NCBI GenBank assembly: GCA_038745585.1
Contig: JBCDLH010000011.1
Span: 1 to 64,000, forward strand
Source of the DNA: HLUCCA09 sp038745585
GTDB taxonomy: Bacteria; Pseudomonadota; Alphaproteobacteria; Rhodobacterales; Rhodobacteraceae
Length of the DNA: 64,000 bases
Direction of reading: 5' to 3'
The notes beneath the pieces were generated by a model that ran no database searches, was not told the origin of the DNA, and saw only the letters and a program-made list of their open reading frames with translations. The position numbers and the translations under genes were made by a program. Shown here piece by piece: positions 24,922 to 33,757 of this stretch; the stretch's first letter is position 1, and each line of letters starts with the position of its first letter.

Positions 24922-26345
24922 GCGGCGGTGTCTGTGGCCGCCACGTTCAGGACGTTTGCGCGTGTGCCCGAGTGCTCGGCAAAGAGCCGCGCGAGCATGT
25001 TTTGCGCCGTCCGCATCCGATAGCCCGCAGAGGCGCGCATATCGTCGATGGGCGCGAAGTCGTCGGCAAAGCACGCCATCGCCGTACGCACCGTTTCTTG
25101 CGACCAGGGTGCCCCAAGCAGCGCGCCCTCGACCGTGCGGGCCCGTTTCGGCGTGGCGGCCATGCCGCCAAAGGCAATCCGCGCATGGCGCACCGCGCCG
25201 CCGTCGACGCGGATCGAAAAGCAGCCGCAGACGGCCGAGATATCCTGATCGAAGCGTTTCGAAAGCTTGTAGCACCTCAGATTGTCCGGCTGCTCGGGGA
25301 TCGTAATGGCCTCGACGAATTCTCCGGGCGCCCGGTCTTGCTTGCCATAATCGACGAAGAAATCCTCCAGCGGCAACGTGCGCCGCGCGGCACCCCGGCG
25401 TAGATGCAGCGTCGCGCCGAGGGCGATGAGCGCGGGCGGGCTGTCGCCGATGGGCGAGCCATTGGCGATGTTGCCGCCAACGGTTGCGGCGTTGCGCACC
25501 TGGACGGAGCCATAGCGGCGGATGAGTTCGCCAAAGCTCGGATGCTTTGGCGCCACAGCCCGATGCAAGGCCGTGAGCGTCACGCCTGCGCCGACGCGCA
25601 GGCCGTCGGGCGCGTGCTCAATCCGCTGCAGATCAGAGCAGCGATGCAGGAAGGCGACCGGCCCAAGGTCGCGCATCGCCTTGGTCACCCACAGCCCCAC
25701 ATCGGTCGCGCCCGCAATCAGCGTGCCCTCGGGGTTCTCGAGGTACCACTCCGCCAGCGCATCGCTGCTCTCGGGCAGGGCAAAGCCCTCAGACTGACCC
25801 ATCGGGTCGTCGCCCCGTGGCGCTATGGCCGACACGTGTGCCGTGTCGCCTTCGATCCAAGCGGGTACCGGGGCCGCCTCGGCCGCGCGCGCGGCGCGCA
25901 GGATCGGCGCATAGCCTGTGCAGCGGCAAAGATTGCCGGCAAGCTGGTCCTCGTGGTCGGTCCGGCCACGGGCGTGGTTGGCGGCCATCGTGACGACGAA
26001 GCCCGGCGTACAAAAACCGCATTGCGTCCCATGGTGCGCGACAAGCGCCTCTTGCACGGGGTGCAGCGTGCCATCCGGCGCCGATACGCCCTCAACCGTG
26101 CGCACGGCTTTGCCATGGAGCTGCGGGAGAAAGAGAATACAGGCGTTTAGCGCCTGTGGCGCGCCGTCGGACGCGGTGACCATGACGGAGCATGCCCCGC
26201 AATCGCCCTCGTTGCAGCCTTCCTTGGTACCTGTCAGCGCGCGCTCCTCGCGCAGCCAATCGAGCAGGGTTACCGTTGCAAGGTCTGGCCGGCCCGCGGC
26301 GGAAATGCGGACCTCGGCGCCATTCAGAAGAAAGGCGATCTCCAT
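24918..26345 (-). CDS. xdhA: Xanthine dehydrogenase small subunit XdhA (2Fe-2S and FAD)
   Basis: 475 residues. The N-terminal plant-ferredoxin-like domain has GCNEGDCGACSV and NACILFLPQ (first 2Fe-2S cluster). The second cluster domain has QCGFCTPGFVVTM and GNLCRCTGYAPIL (about 95-145). The FAD domain follows (LIAGATDVGLWVTK, NAATVGGNIANGSPIGDSPP) and ends in the CO-dehydrogenase-flavoprotein C-terminal part. I start at ATG 26345; the longer open frame to 26462 has no ribosome site. As the first gene of the minus-strand xdh-transporter run, it probably carries the operon promoter in the 261-base gap to the divergent Hint gene. I see no convincing riboswitch there. Confidence 0.95.
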   Translation of the reverse strand: MEIAFLLNGAEVRISAAGRPDLATVTLLDWLREERALTGTKEGCNEGDCGACSVMVTASDGAPQALNACILFLPQLHGKAVRTVEGVSAPDGTLHPVQEALVAHHGTQCGFCTPGFVVTMAANHARGRTDHEDQLAGNLCRCTGYAPILRAARAAEAAPVPAWIEGDTAHVSAIAPRGDDPMGQSEGFALPESSDALAEWYLENPEGTLIAGATDVGLWVTKAMRDLGPVAFLHRCSDLQRIEHAPDGLRVGAGVTLTALHRAVAPKHPSFGELIRRYGSVQVRNAATVGGNIANGSPIGDSPPALIALGATLHLRRGAARRTLPLEDFFVDYGKQDRAPGEFVEAITIPEQPDNLRCYKLSKRFDQDISAVCGCFSIRVDGGAVRHARIAFGGMAATPKRARTVEGALLGAPWSQETVRTAMACFADDFAPIDDMRASAGYRMRTAQNMLARLFAEHSGTRANVLNVAATDTAA

Positions 26346-26606
26346 TTGCTGTTCTATCCGCCGCGTTACCGGGCCCGGCCGCGATGCGCGTCCTCGATGC
26401 GGCGTAGAGGGGCGCGGCCTTGTTTGAAGCGCAGAGAATGCGTCAAAGCGGCAGAGATGCAAGGGCGGAGGCGCATGAGCGGTGTTGGGCGTGCCGCGTC
26501 CTTACGCTCCGTGCTGCAGACTTAGGCGCTTCGCCGCCTGTCGCATGGCCAGTAGGCGCAAGATGTGGTAGTTGCCCAAGGAAATAAGGCAGGCACAGGC
26601 ATTCAG

Positions 26607-27647
26607 ATGAGCATCGGAGAGGAGGGTGCGATCCCCCTCTTTGCCGCCGATTGGGCGCTGACAGAGATCGACGGATGGCGCAGCGCGCCGACCAGCGCCT
26701 TGCGCGCTGGCTCTGAATGGTCGTGGCGCGGCGGTGCGTTCCGGCTCGACCACGGGCCAGACCCGGCGCGCTCTCCCCTGCGTCTCGGCGAGGCGATCGG
26801 ACGTGCAGAGCTGCGCCGGAGCGCCGCGCAACGCTCCGCGCGGCTTTGGACCGGTCAAGCCGCGCCCGCGCGCGCGCCGCGCAGAGCTGGGTCGCCGCTC
26901 CTTGATCAAGGGCTGTTTCGCGCGGGCTTTGTTGTCAGCGACGGGCGCCGGGGCTGGCCGGTCTGCCCGACGCCGGGGCGTTCGGGCGGCGGCTTTGGCG
27001 CCGAGCAGCTCGTTCTCTTTTGCGGTGATGTGCCACCGGCAGAGGAAACGCTCTGGGTCGTCTCACTCGCAACGACGGTCCGGCGCGCGGGGCCGGGGCT
27101 GCCCCGGGTTGCTGGGTTTGCGCCGGGCAGTACCGTCGAAACGCCCTTTGGTCCGGTTCCGGTTGAGCGGCTGCGCCCGGGCGATCCGGTCCTGACCGAT
27201 TATGGCTCGACGCCCGTGCGGCGGGTCCGCGTCCGCCCGAGTGTGGCCGCGCTTTCCTTGGCGCCCAGTGCCCTGGGCGAGGACGGGCCGCCGGAGTCGG
27301 TGACCGTCGGGGCCGGCACATGGCTTGGCTTCGAGGGCGCGGCGCTGGGCGCACTTTTCGCCGCCGGCGACGGCTCGACTGACGGGTTGGACGAAGCGCT
27401 GGTCTACGCCGGCGATCTTGAGACCTTGCCGGGTGTCGGCGCGGTGCGCAAAGCCGATCTTATCGCGATCGAGGTCGATCCCGGGCCCAGCGGAACGGCA
27501 CTCCTCATGGTCGGCGGTCTGGCCTGTCTTGGCGGTGCGGCGGGCCGCTCTAACCTGCGCGCACTGACATCGGCCGAAGCGCAGGTCGCTCTTGCGCCTC
27601 AAACCGGTCGCTTTGCGCCGCGCGGCGCGCGTCGGCGGGTCGCCTGA
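26607..27647 (+). CDS. Hint-domain-like protein with degenerate catalytic positions
   Basis: About 346 residues. GFAPGSTVETPFGPVPVERLRPGDPVLT (about 174-201) follows the start of Hint_2 (hedgehog/intein) modules of Rhodobacterales, which normally read C-F-x-P-G-T. Here the nucleophile Cys position is Gly. The later motif that usually contains P-Q-H-R is VGAGTWLG, so the His is also missing. Self-cleavage is therefore unlikely. The N-terminal ~170 residues are Arg/Gly-rich and unassigned. ATG 26607 is my choice; GTG 26565 is an alternative and neither has a strong ribosome site. It is divergent from xdhA. Confidence 0.7.
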   Translation: MSIGEEGAIPLFAADWALTEIDGWRSAPTSALRAGSEWSWRGGAFRLDHGPDPARSPLRLGEAIGRAELRRSAAQRSARLWTGQAAPARAPRRAGSPLLDQGLFRAGFVVSDGRRGWPVCPTPGRSGGGFGAEQLVLFCGDVPPAEETLWVVSLATTVRRAGPGLPRVAGFAPGSTVETPFGPVPVERLRPGDPVLTDYGSTPVRRVRVRPSVAALSLAPSALGEDGPPESVTVGAGTWLGFEGAALGALFAAGDGSTDGLDEALVYAGDLETLPGVGAVRKADLIAIEVDPGPSGTALLMVGGLACLGGAAGRSNLRALTSAEAQVALAPQTGRFAPRGARRRVA

Positions 27648-27687
27648 GCCTGGCGCGCCTCGCGGCTCACGGAGGCCCAAGCGGGCA

Positions 27688-27720
27688 TTGACAGTGGGAC
27701 ATGGGCGTGAGACACGCCGC
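27688..27720 (+). promoter_or_regulatory. Possible rpsD promoter
   Basis: A perfect TTGACA (27688-27693) lies 169 bases before the rpsD start, but the expected -10 region (about 27711-27716, gacacg) is poor. In alphaproteobacteria a strong -35 with a weak -10 is common. The call rests on the -35 alone. Confidence 0.3.
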
Positions 27721-27861
27721 GCTTCATTGGTGTTGGTGGCCCCTGCAAAGGGATGCCTGTCGCCGGGCGTGGGTTTGCTGAGCGGAGCCCGCACTCGGAA
27801 AGGACAACGCCCTTCCTGGAGCACCGCGCGCGGCGCTCCGCAACAGTGAAGGAGATCAGAG

Positions 27862-28482
27862 GTGACCAAACGCACCGCTGCCAAGTACAAGATCGACCGC
27901 CGGATGGGCGAAAACATCTGGGGCCGTCCGAAATCCCCCGTCAATCGCCGCGAATATGGCCCCGGCCAGCACGGCCAGCGCCGCAAGGGCAAAATGTCGG
28001 ATTTCGGCCTGCAATTGCGCGCCAAGCAGAAGCTCAAGGGTTATTACGGTGATCTGACCGAAAAGCAGTTCCGCCGGATCTTTGCCGAGGCCGAGCGCCT
28101 GCGGGGCGATACCGGCGAAATGCTGGTGGGCCTCCTCGAGCGGCGGCTCGATGCAGTCGTCTACCGGGCAAAGTTTGTGCCGACGGTCTTTGCGGCGCGC
28201 CAGTTCGTCAACCACGGGCATATCGAAGTGAACGGTAAACGCGTAAACATCCCCTCCTATCGCGTGAAAGAGGGGGACGTCGTTGCGATCCGCGAGAAGT
28301 CCAAACAACTGACGATCGTCCTCGAGGCCGTCGGGTTGCCCGAGCGGGACGTGCCTGACTATCTCGAGGTCGACCATTCCAAGATGACGGCGGCGTTCGT
28401 GCGCATGCCGGGCCTCGGGGACATCCCCTATCCCGTGCAGATGGAGCCGAACCTGGTCATCGAATACTACGCGCAGAACTAA
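27862..28482 (+). CDS. rpsD: 30S ribosomal protein S4
   Basis: 206 residues, the usual length. S4 is a primary 16S-rRNA-binding protein of the small-subunit body. N-terminal TKRTAAKYKIDRRMGENIWG, SPVNRREYGPGQHG, and the S4 RNA-binding motif LERRLDAVVYRAKFVPTVFAARQFVNHGHIEVNG (about 95-128, read in parts) are all present. GTG 27862 follows a strong AAGGAG. It stands alone, away from the rpoA/rpsK cluster, as is usual in this group. No obvious terminator follows. Confidence 0.98.
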   Translation: MTKRTAAKYKIDRRMGENIWGRPKSPVNRREYGPGQHGQRRKGKMSDFGLQLRAKQKLKGYYGDLTEKQFRRIFAEAERLRGDTGEMLVGLLERRLDAVVYRAKFVPTVFAARQFVNHGHIEVNGKRVNIPSYRVKEGDVVAIREKSKQLTIVLEAVGLPERDVPDYLEVDHSKMTAAFVRMPGLGDIPYPVQMEPNLVIEYYAQN

Positions 28483-28836
28483 CGATCTTGCGTTCGGTGT
28501 GACGCTGCGCTGTGCCCTACGGGCCAGGCGTCGGAGCATTGAGCTGGGCGCTTCTCGGGTCGGAGCGCCCTCGTTCGATCGGGGATCCGACGGCTCCTGT
28601 CGTGCTTGAGTATTTGGACCAAGCTGATGGGGAAGGGGCCGCATCGGGCGGCGGTCTATCGGCCCCTGACCTGATGGGCTGTCTGCTCTCGGTCTGGGTC
28701 TTGGCATGCGCCTGGCTCTCGGTCATCGATTGTACATGCGCGTGCCCACGGTCGGTGGCGTTACGACCGCTGCGCGTTGGTCCGAGAGCGTTGGGCGGCT
28801 GGCGCGGGCCACGCCTTCAACCTTGAGCGGCGCGCT
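28483..28836. other. 354-base gap with no supportable gene
   Basis: Between rpsD (plus) and the convergent methyltransferase gene (minus). Open frames on both strands start with weak codons, lack ribosome sites and have no recognisable motifs. I see no tRNA-like cloverleaf and no clear terminator. Confidence 0.5.
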
Positions 28837-29454
28837 CTAGACCGCCAGCGCAGTGTAGCCGCGGCTGGTGCGAGACGGGGGGCCGGCGGGAAAAGCATAT
28901 TCCCGTTCGAGCGCAAAACCGCAGCGGCCGAGCAATCTGCGGACGGCATCGGGCGTGTAGCAACGGTGCCGCCATTGGAGCCAGATGATCGTGTTGCACC
29001 AGTGCGGTTTGGAGACGACGAGGCGCATCCGTCCCCCGGGTCGGAGACGTGCATGCAGGAGCGTGAGCGCCGTCTCCGGCACCTCGAAATGCTCGATGAG
29101 ATGGGCGGCCAGCACCTCGTCGGCCGCAGGCTCGTCGGAGAGCGCTTCCAGGCCCACGCTGCGCGGCACGGCCGCGATCCCGCGCCGGGCCAATGCGCCG
29201 ACCCCCTGGCGTAGCATCGCTTCGACCGGATCGACGAGCACCATCCGGCGGGGCGCCCCGTGCACCGCCGCCCAGGCTTCGGCCAATGCGCCCGTTCCCG
29301 CACCGATATCGATCACATCCGCATCCGCCACGGGCGCCAGACCGGGCTCGCTCAGAAATCCAAGATAGGCATCGTAATAGCCGAGCGCGCGCATCTTATC
29401 GTGCCATTTCGGCGCGGCGGCGTCGTAGCGATCGGAAAGCGTCTCGTGCGGCAT
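28837..29454 (-). CDS. SAM-dependent class I methyltransferase
   Basis: 205 residues. Motif I VIDIGAGTGALAEAWAAV (about 47-64) binds S-adenosylmethionine. MVLVDPVEAML follows (motif II acidic residue), then LAAHLIEHFEVPETAL and LRPGGRMRLVVSKPHW, typical of the Methyltransf_11 type. The substrate is unknown; SKPHWCNTIIWLQWRHRCYTPDAVRRLL recalls small-molecule or quinone-like methylases only loosely. The longer reading through the upstream 15-base repeats is not needed, since ATG 29454 begins a conserved-looking SDRYDAAAPKWHDKM. Confidence 0.82.
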   Translation of the reverse strand: MPHETLSDRYDAAAPKWHDKMRALGYYDAYLGFLSEPGLAPVADADVIDIGAGTGALAEAWAAVHGAPRRMVLVDPVEAMLRQGVGALARRGIAAVPRSVGLEALSDEPAADEVLAAHLIEHFEVPETALTLLHARLRPGGRMRLVVSKPHWCNTIIWLQWRHRCYTPDAVRRLLGRCGFALEREYAFPAGPPSRTSRGYTALAV

Positions 29455-29540
29455 CAGGCGTCTATCGGGCTGGAATGGCTCGGGCGTGTCGCGGGCGTGT
29501 CTCGGGCTGGGCCGCGCGCCGTTGAGCATGCCAGCCCGGC

Positions 29541-29615
29541 AGCGCTTTGCCCAGCAGCGCTTTGCCCAGCAGCGCTTTGCCCAGCAGCGCTTTGCCCAGC
29601 AGCGCTTTGCCCAGA
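29541..29615. repeat. 15-base tandem repeat, five copies
   Basis: AGCGCTTTGCCCAGC is repeated exactly at 29541, 29556, 29571 and 29586, with a last copy (one end mismatch) at 29601. It lies between the divergent methyltransferase and hisC genes and ends 87 bases before the hisC start. The unit length keeps every frame open across it. Confidence 0.9.
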
Positions 29616-29702
29616 TCCCCTGCGGCCCGGCGCCGTCGCACCTTGCCCCTGGCCCTAGCGCGCGGCACTGCGTAGAAGGGCGCGAGACGCAGGGAGGCCG
29701 CC

Positions 29703-30794
29703 ATGCCGACAGAGATCCAGCCGCAACCCGGTATTCTGGATATCGCGCTCTACGAGAGCGGCAAGTCGGCCCTGGCCGGGCGCAGCGATGTGCTGAAGCT
29801 GTCGTCGAACGAAAACCCGCGCGGGCCGTCGCCGGCGGCCGTCGCGGCGTTGCGCGCCACAGCGTCCGACCTGCACCGCTATCCCGCAACCGATCACGCC
29901 CCGCTGCGCCGGGCGATCGCCGAGATGCGCGGGCTCGACACGGACCGGATCATCTGCGGCGTCGGGTCTGACGAGATCATAGCGCTCCTTTGCTATGCCT
30001 ATGCCGGGCCGGGGACCGAAGTATTGCAGACCGAGCACGGCTTCTCGCTTTATCGCATATCCGCGCTCGCGGCGGGCGCGAGGCCGGTCGTCGCCCGCGA
30101 GCGCGAGCGGGTAACTGATGTCGATGCGCTGCTTGCTGCCGCGACGGCGCGGACGCGGCTCGTTTTCATCGCAAACCCCAACAATCCGACCGGAACGTTC
30201 ATTTCGCTCAACGAGATCGCGCGCCTTGCAGACGGGCTGCCGCCGCACTGTCTCCTCGTGCTCGACGGTGCCTATGCCGAATTTGCAGAGGGCTACGATG
30301 GCGGGGCATCCCTGGTCGAGGCGCGGGACAACATCGTAATGACCCGCACCTTTTCCAAGCTCTACGGGCTCGGCGGCCTCCGTGTCGGCTGGGCCTATGC
30401 GCCGCGCGTCGTGATCGACGTGCTCAATCGGCTGCGCGGGCCATTCAACCTGGGCGCGCCGCAACTCGCCGCGGCCGAAGCGGCGGTGCGCGATACCGGC
30501 TTTGTCGAGGACACCCTTGCGCTCAACGCGGTCCAGCGCCGGCGCCTGACCGAAGGTCTTCGCGCGCTCGGCATCGCCTGCGACGAGAGCCGCGCCAATT
30601 TCGTTCTCGCGCGCTTTAAGAGCGGCGTGGAGGCAGACGCAGCCGACCTGCACTTGCAGGAGGCGGGCATCCTCGTGCGGCGCGTGACGAGCTACGGCTT
30701 CCCCGAGGGCCTTCGGATCACGGTCGGCACCGAGGCCGACATGACGCGGCTCTTGGGTGCGCTCGGCGGTTTCGTCGGCGAGGCGGCGGCATGA
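29703..30794 (+). CDS. hisC: HisC-type aminotransferase (histidinol-phosphate / aromatic)
   Basis: 363-residue class-II PLP aminotransferase. Seen: KLSSNENPRGPSPAAVAAL, VGSDEIIALLCYAYAGPG, FIANPNNPTGTFI, LDGAYAEF, the PLP-lysine motif TRTFSKLYGLGGLRVGWA (Lys about 222) and RVTSYGFPEGLRITVG. HisC2-type enzymes transaminate histidinol phosphate and often aromatic keto acids. The ATGA overlap with tyrC favours a role in tyrosine/phenylalanine synthesis here (inference from context). GGGAGG lies 6 bases before ATG 29703. The 15-base tandem repeat occupies its upstream region. Confidence 0.92.
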   Translation: MPTEIQPQPGILDIALYESGKSALAGRSDVLKLSSNENPRGPSPAAVAALRATASDLHRYPATDHAPLRRAIAEMRGLDTDRIICGVGSDEIIALLCYAYAGPGTEVLQTEHGFSLYRISALAAGARPVVARERERVTDVDALLAAATARTRLVFIANPNNPTGTFISLNEIARLADGLPPHCLLVLDGAYAEFAEGYDGGASLVEARDNIVMTRTFSKLYGLGGLRVGWAYAPRVVIDVLNRLRGPFNLGAPQLAAAEAAVRDTGFVEDTLALNAVQRRRLTEGLRALGIACDESRANFVLARFKSGVEADAADLHLQEAGILVRRVTSYGFPEGLRITVGTEADMTRLLGALGGFVGEAAA

Positions 30795-31759
30795 GCGTGC
30801 TCTACAAAAAGGTGGCTCTGATCGGGCTCGGGCTCATCGCGTCGTCGATGGTCCATGCGATGCGCCGCGCCCGGCTTGCCGGTGAGATCGTGGGCACGGC
30901 GCGGTCGGCTGAGACGCGGGCGATTGCGCGCCAGGATGGGCTCTGCGACCAAGTGGTGGAAACCAGCGCAGAGGCTGTCACTGGCGCCGATCTCGTCGTG
31001 CTCTGCGTGCCGGTTGGTGCGATGGCGGCAGTGGCGGCCGAGATCCGGCCGCACCTCGCACCGGGGGCGACGCTGACGGATGTCGGTTCGGTCAAACGCG
31101 CGGTGATCGACGCGGTCGGCCCGCACGTGCCCGAAGGCGTGTACTTCATCCCGGCCCACCCCCTCGCAGGCACCGAGCATTCGGGGCCGCGCTCGGGCTT
31201 TGCCGAGCTTTTCGACAACCGCTTTTGCCTGCTCGTGCCGCTGCCGGGGGCGGCGCCGGCGCCTGTTGCTCGGCTGCGCGCGCTCTGGGAGGGGCTCGGC
31301 GCGAATGTCGAGGAGATGGACCCCGACCACCACGATCTGGTCCTCGCGGTGACGAGCCATGCGCCGCACCTCATCGCCTACACGATGGTTGGCGTCGCTG
31401 ACGACCTCAGGCGCGTGACCGATAGCGAAGTCATCAAGTACTCTGCCGCCGGCTTTCGCGACTTTACCCGGATCGCCGCGTCGGACCCGACGATGTGGCG
31501 CGATGTGTTTTTGAACAACAAGGATGCGACGCTTGAGATCCTCGGACGGTTCACCGAAGAACTCTTTGCGCTCCAACGGGCGATCCGAACGGGGGATGGC
31601 GACCTGCTGCTCGACTATTTCACGCGCACGCGCGCCATCCGCCGCGGCATTCTTAAGGCAGGGCAAGACATCGACGCCCCTGATTTTGGGCGCTTCTCGG
31701 CCAAGGCAGAGGCGGTCGAGCCCGAGACCTCAGATGGTCCGAAGGCGCGGGCCTCTTGA
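30791..31759 (+). CDS. tyrC: Prephenate/arogenate dehydrogenase
   Basis: 322 residues. An N-terminal Rossmann motif (ALIGLGLIASSMVHAMRRA) is followed by VVLCVPVGAMAAVAAEI, LTDVGSVKRAVI and the substrate-site FIPAHPLAGTEHSGP. The C-terminal helical dehydrogenase domain contains HDLVLAVTSHAPHLIAYTMVG and YSAAGFRDFTRIAASDP. It oxidatively decarboxylates prephenate or arogenate in tyrosine synthesis; TyrC-like cyclohexadienyl dehydrogenases accept both. Its ATG overlaps the hisC stop, and its stop overlaps the TTG of the next gene. Confidence 0.93.
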   Translation: MSVLYKKVALIGLGLIASSMVHAMRRARLAGEIVGTARSAETRAIARQDGLCDQVVETSAEAVTGADLVVLCVPVGAMAAVAAEIRPHLAPGATLTDVGSVKRAVIDAVGPHVPEGVYFIPAHPLAGTEHSGPRSGFAELFDNRFCLLVPLPGAAPAPVARLRALWEGLGANVEEMDPDHHDLVLAVTSHAPHLIAYTMVGVADDLRRVTDSEVIKYSAAGFRDFTRIAASDPTMWRDVFLNNKDATLEILGRFTEELFALQRAIRTGDGDLLLDYFTRTRAIRRGILKAGQDIDAPDFGRFSAKAEAVEPETSDGPKARAS

Positions 31760-32667
31760 AGGCGACGGTTCTCATCGGCGCCCTCGTCTGTGCCCTCGTC
31801 TGCGCCCTCTCGATCGCTTTGCCGGCGAGCGCGTCGGCGCCCGCTGCGAGCTTGCGCCCCGAGGCGCGCAATGTGCCGGAGGCGGCCGCGCCAGCCGCAC
31901 CCCGCGAAAGCGCGCGCCGGGTCGCCGCCTTGCCCGAAATGCGCGTGCCGCGCCCGCCCGCGCGGCCAGCGCGCGTCGAACGGCGCGCGGAACGCCTCCT
32001 GCGCCAAGCCGCGCGCGCGGCCGACGCCGCCGACGCGCCAGCGGCATCCCGCGCCCAAAGCAGTGTTGCCGCCCGCCCAGCCGAACGCCCGCGCGGGTTT
32101 CTCGGCCTCTTCCGGCGTACGGCGCAACCGGCCTATCCGCAGCGCGGCTCGGTCTGCGGCAACCGCGCGATCCGGGGCGAGCGCATTGCCCCGATCCGCG
32201 GGCCGCGCCGGGGCTGCGGGATCGCCGAGCCGGTGCGGATCACGGAAGTTGCCGGGGTCAAGCTCTCGACGCCCGCGACCATTGACTGCACGACGGCGCA
32301 GGCCTTGCACACCTGGATCGAGACGGGGGCGAAACCGGCGGTCGGGAGGACGGGCGGCGGGCTCGCGGCGCTCCAGGTTGCGGCGCATTACGCGTGTCGG
32401 ACGCGGAACCATCAGCCGGGCGCGCGGCTCTCCGAGCATGCGAGCGGGCGCGCGATCGACATTTCGGCCGTCGTACTCCAAAACGGGCAGCGCATTACCG
32501 TGCAGCACGGCTGGCGCTCGCGCCAGAGCAGTGCCACGTTGAAGGCCATGCATCGCGCGGCGTGCGGCCCGTTCGGCACCGTGCTCGGCCCCGAGGCCGA
32601 CCGGTTTCACCAGAGTCACTTTCATTTCGACACCGCGCGCTACCGCTCGGGCCCCTATTGCCGGTAA
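31756..32667 (+). CDS. Extensin-like C-terminal domain protein (secreted)
   Basis: 303 residues from TTG 31756, which overlaps the tyrC TGA as TTGA. It begins with a signal peptide (LIGALVCALVCALSIALPAS) and continues with an Ala/Arg/Pro-rich linker (about 28-125). The C-terminal Extensin-like_C domain (about 130-303) has CGIAEPVRITEVAGVKLSTPAT, HYACRTRNHQPGARLSEHASGRAIDIS and FHQSHFHFDTAR. The SEHxxGxAxDI plus HxHFD pair recalls zinc sites of M15/MepA-like peptidoglycan peptidases, so a cell-wall role is likely (inference). It is convergent with DUF2125. Confidence 0.85.
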   Translation: MKATVLIGALVCALVCALSIALPASASAPAASLRPEARNVPEAAAPAAPRESARRVAALPEMRVPRPPARPARVERRAERLLRQAARAADAADAPAASRAQSSVAARPAERPRGFLGLFRRTAQPAYPQRGSVCGNRAIRGERIAPIRGPRRGCGIAEPVRITEVAGVKLSTPATIDCTTAQALHTWIETGAKPAVGRTGGGLAALQVAAHYACRTRNHQPGARLSEHASGRAIDISAVVLQNGQRITVQHGWRSRQSSATLKAMHRAACGPFGTVLGPEADRFHQSHFHFDTARYRSGPYCR

Positions 32668-32679
32668 CGTCGGTGCGGA

Positions 32680-32695
32680 CCGCTTGCGCAAGCGG
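32680..32695. terminator. Palindrome between convergent genes
   Basis: CCGCTTGCGCAAGCGG (32680-32695) is a perfect 16-base palindrome in the 45-base gap between the extensin-like and DUF2125 stops. It may act as a bidirectional terminator. There is no T-run. Confidence 0.4.
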
Positions 32696-32712
32696 CCTGA
32701 GAACGGGTCCTG

Positions 32713-33714
32713 CTAGGGCAGCCGGAGGACCGGCGCCGCGCCAATCGGAAGGCGGCCAAGGCGCATCCGCCCATTGGTAAGCCGCAAGGGGACGTCGAGC
32801 GTCTCGCGGCTGCCTGCCAAGCGGCTCGCAAGCTCGAGCGTGCCCTCGATGGCGTTGGCCAGCCCGCTTGGAAGGACGCCGCTCGCACGGCCGACGGCAA
32901 TCATCTCTCGCCAGTTCGTTGCCTTGAGGAGGAGTTCGCCCTCCGGCCTCCCCGCCGCGTCGACATCGAGCGTTCCGGCCACACGCAAGGTCAGCCCACC
33001 CCATTGCAGCGCCGCGTCCGAGAGGGCGATGCGGCGCGGCTGCGGCCGGGGCTGTTCGATGAAATCCGCGCGCCAGACCGTATCGAAGGTCACGCGCGCC
33101 TCCGCTTCGATCCGGACAATGGCGCTCGGCGCGATATCGGCGTCCGACAGGGCCTCGGCCATCGCAGCGGGCAGTGCCAGATCGCGGGCGCTGAGCGTCA
33201 GGATCACGTCTTCTTGGCGCATTTTGTCCGCGACGGCCTCTAGATGCGCAAAGGCGAGACGCGCCTGCCAGTCCGCATCCGAGGCAAGTTGCAGCGACGT
33301 GACCTCCCATCGGGCCGAGGCGAGCGCATCGTCGTCATGCAAAAGCGTCAGGTCGGCGCGTTCGGCGGCAATCGCGATCCGTTGTTCCGGCGTCTGGAGC
33401 TGGTGCGTCGCCGGCAGGCGAACCACCCGTTCGGGCGTGCCCAATTGCGGATGCCGCGCACGTGTGAGCGACATACGTTCGCCCTGCCAAGCCCACCCGG
33501 TATTGGGGTCGGCGAGTGCAACATCGGCGATCTCGAGCGCATAGCGCAGAGGGAAGCCCGACACGCTGACATCGCCCGCATCGGCCTGCCATCCCGTGGC
33601 ACGGCGGTCCTCGAACCAAGCCTCGACCGCGCGTCCCTCGCGCCCGGCCGCGATCGGCCACCAAAGCGCCCAGAGCGTGAGCAGGAGCGCTGCGATCCCG
33701 ATCCAACGTGTCAT
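32713..33714 (-). CDS. DUF2125 family membrane-anchored protein
   Basis: 333 residues from ATG 33714, with GGAAAGGG upstream. The N-terminal anchor is WIGIAALLLTLWALWWPIA (about 4-22). The rest is predicted extracytoplasmic and beta-rich, with VSVSGFPLRYALEIADVAL (about 50-68), the conserved S-G-F-P-x-R motif of DUF2125. Repeated short strand patterns of the AsmA-like kind include ALQWGGLTLRVAGTLDVDAAGRPEG. It is a conserved alphaproteobacterial envelope protein of unknown function. It is divergent from the ChaC-like gene, with 43 bases between starts. Confidence 0.85.
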   Translation of the reverse strand: MTRWIGIAALLLTLWALWWPIAAGREGRAVEAWFEDRRATGWQADAGDVSVSGFPLRYALEIADVALADPNTGWAWQGERMSLTRARHPQLGTPERVVRLPATHQLQTPEQRIAIAAERADLTLLHDDDALASARWEVTSLQLASDADWQARLAFAHLEAVADKMRQEDVILTLSARDLALPAAMAEALSDADIAPSAIVRIEAEARVTFDTVWRADFIEQPRPQPRRIALSDAALQWGGLTLRVAGTLDVDAAGRPEGELLLKATNWREMIAVGRASGVLPSGLANAIEGTLELASRLAGSRETLDVPLRLTNGRMRLGRLPIGAAPVLRLP

Positions 33715-33757
33715 GCTGCCCTTTCCTCTCCCGCTCGTCTGGGCTTTACACCAAGCC

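Noticed and set aside
26346..26606. Purine or xanthine riboswitch ahead of xdhA
   Set aside because: I looked for the conserved motifs of known purine/xanthine aptamers in the leader and saw none.
28512..28826. 104-codon GTG-started frame after rpsD
   Set aside because: There is no ribosome site, its composition is not protein-like, and an equally good frame exists on the other strand.
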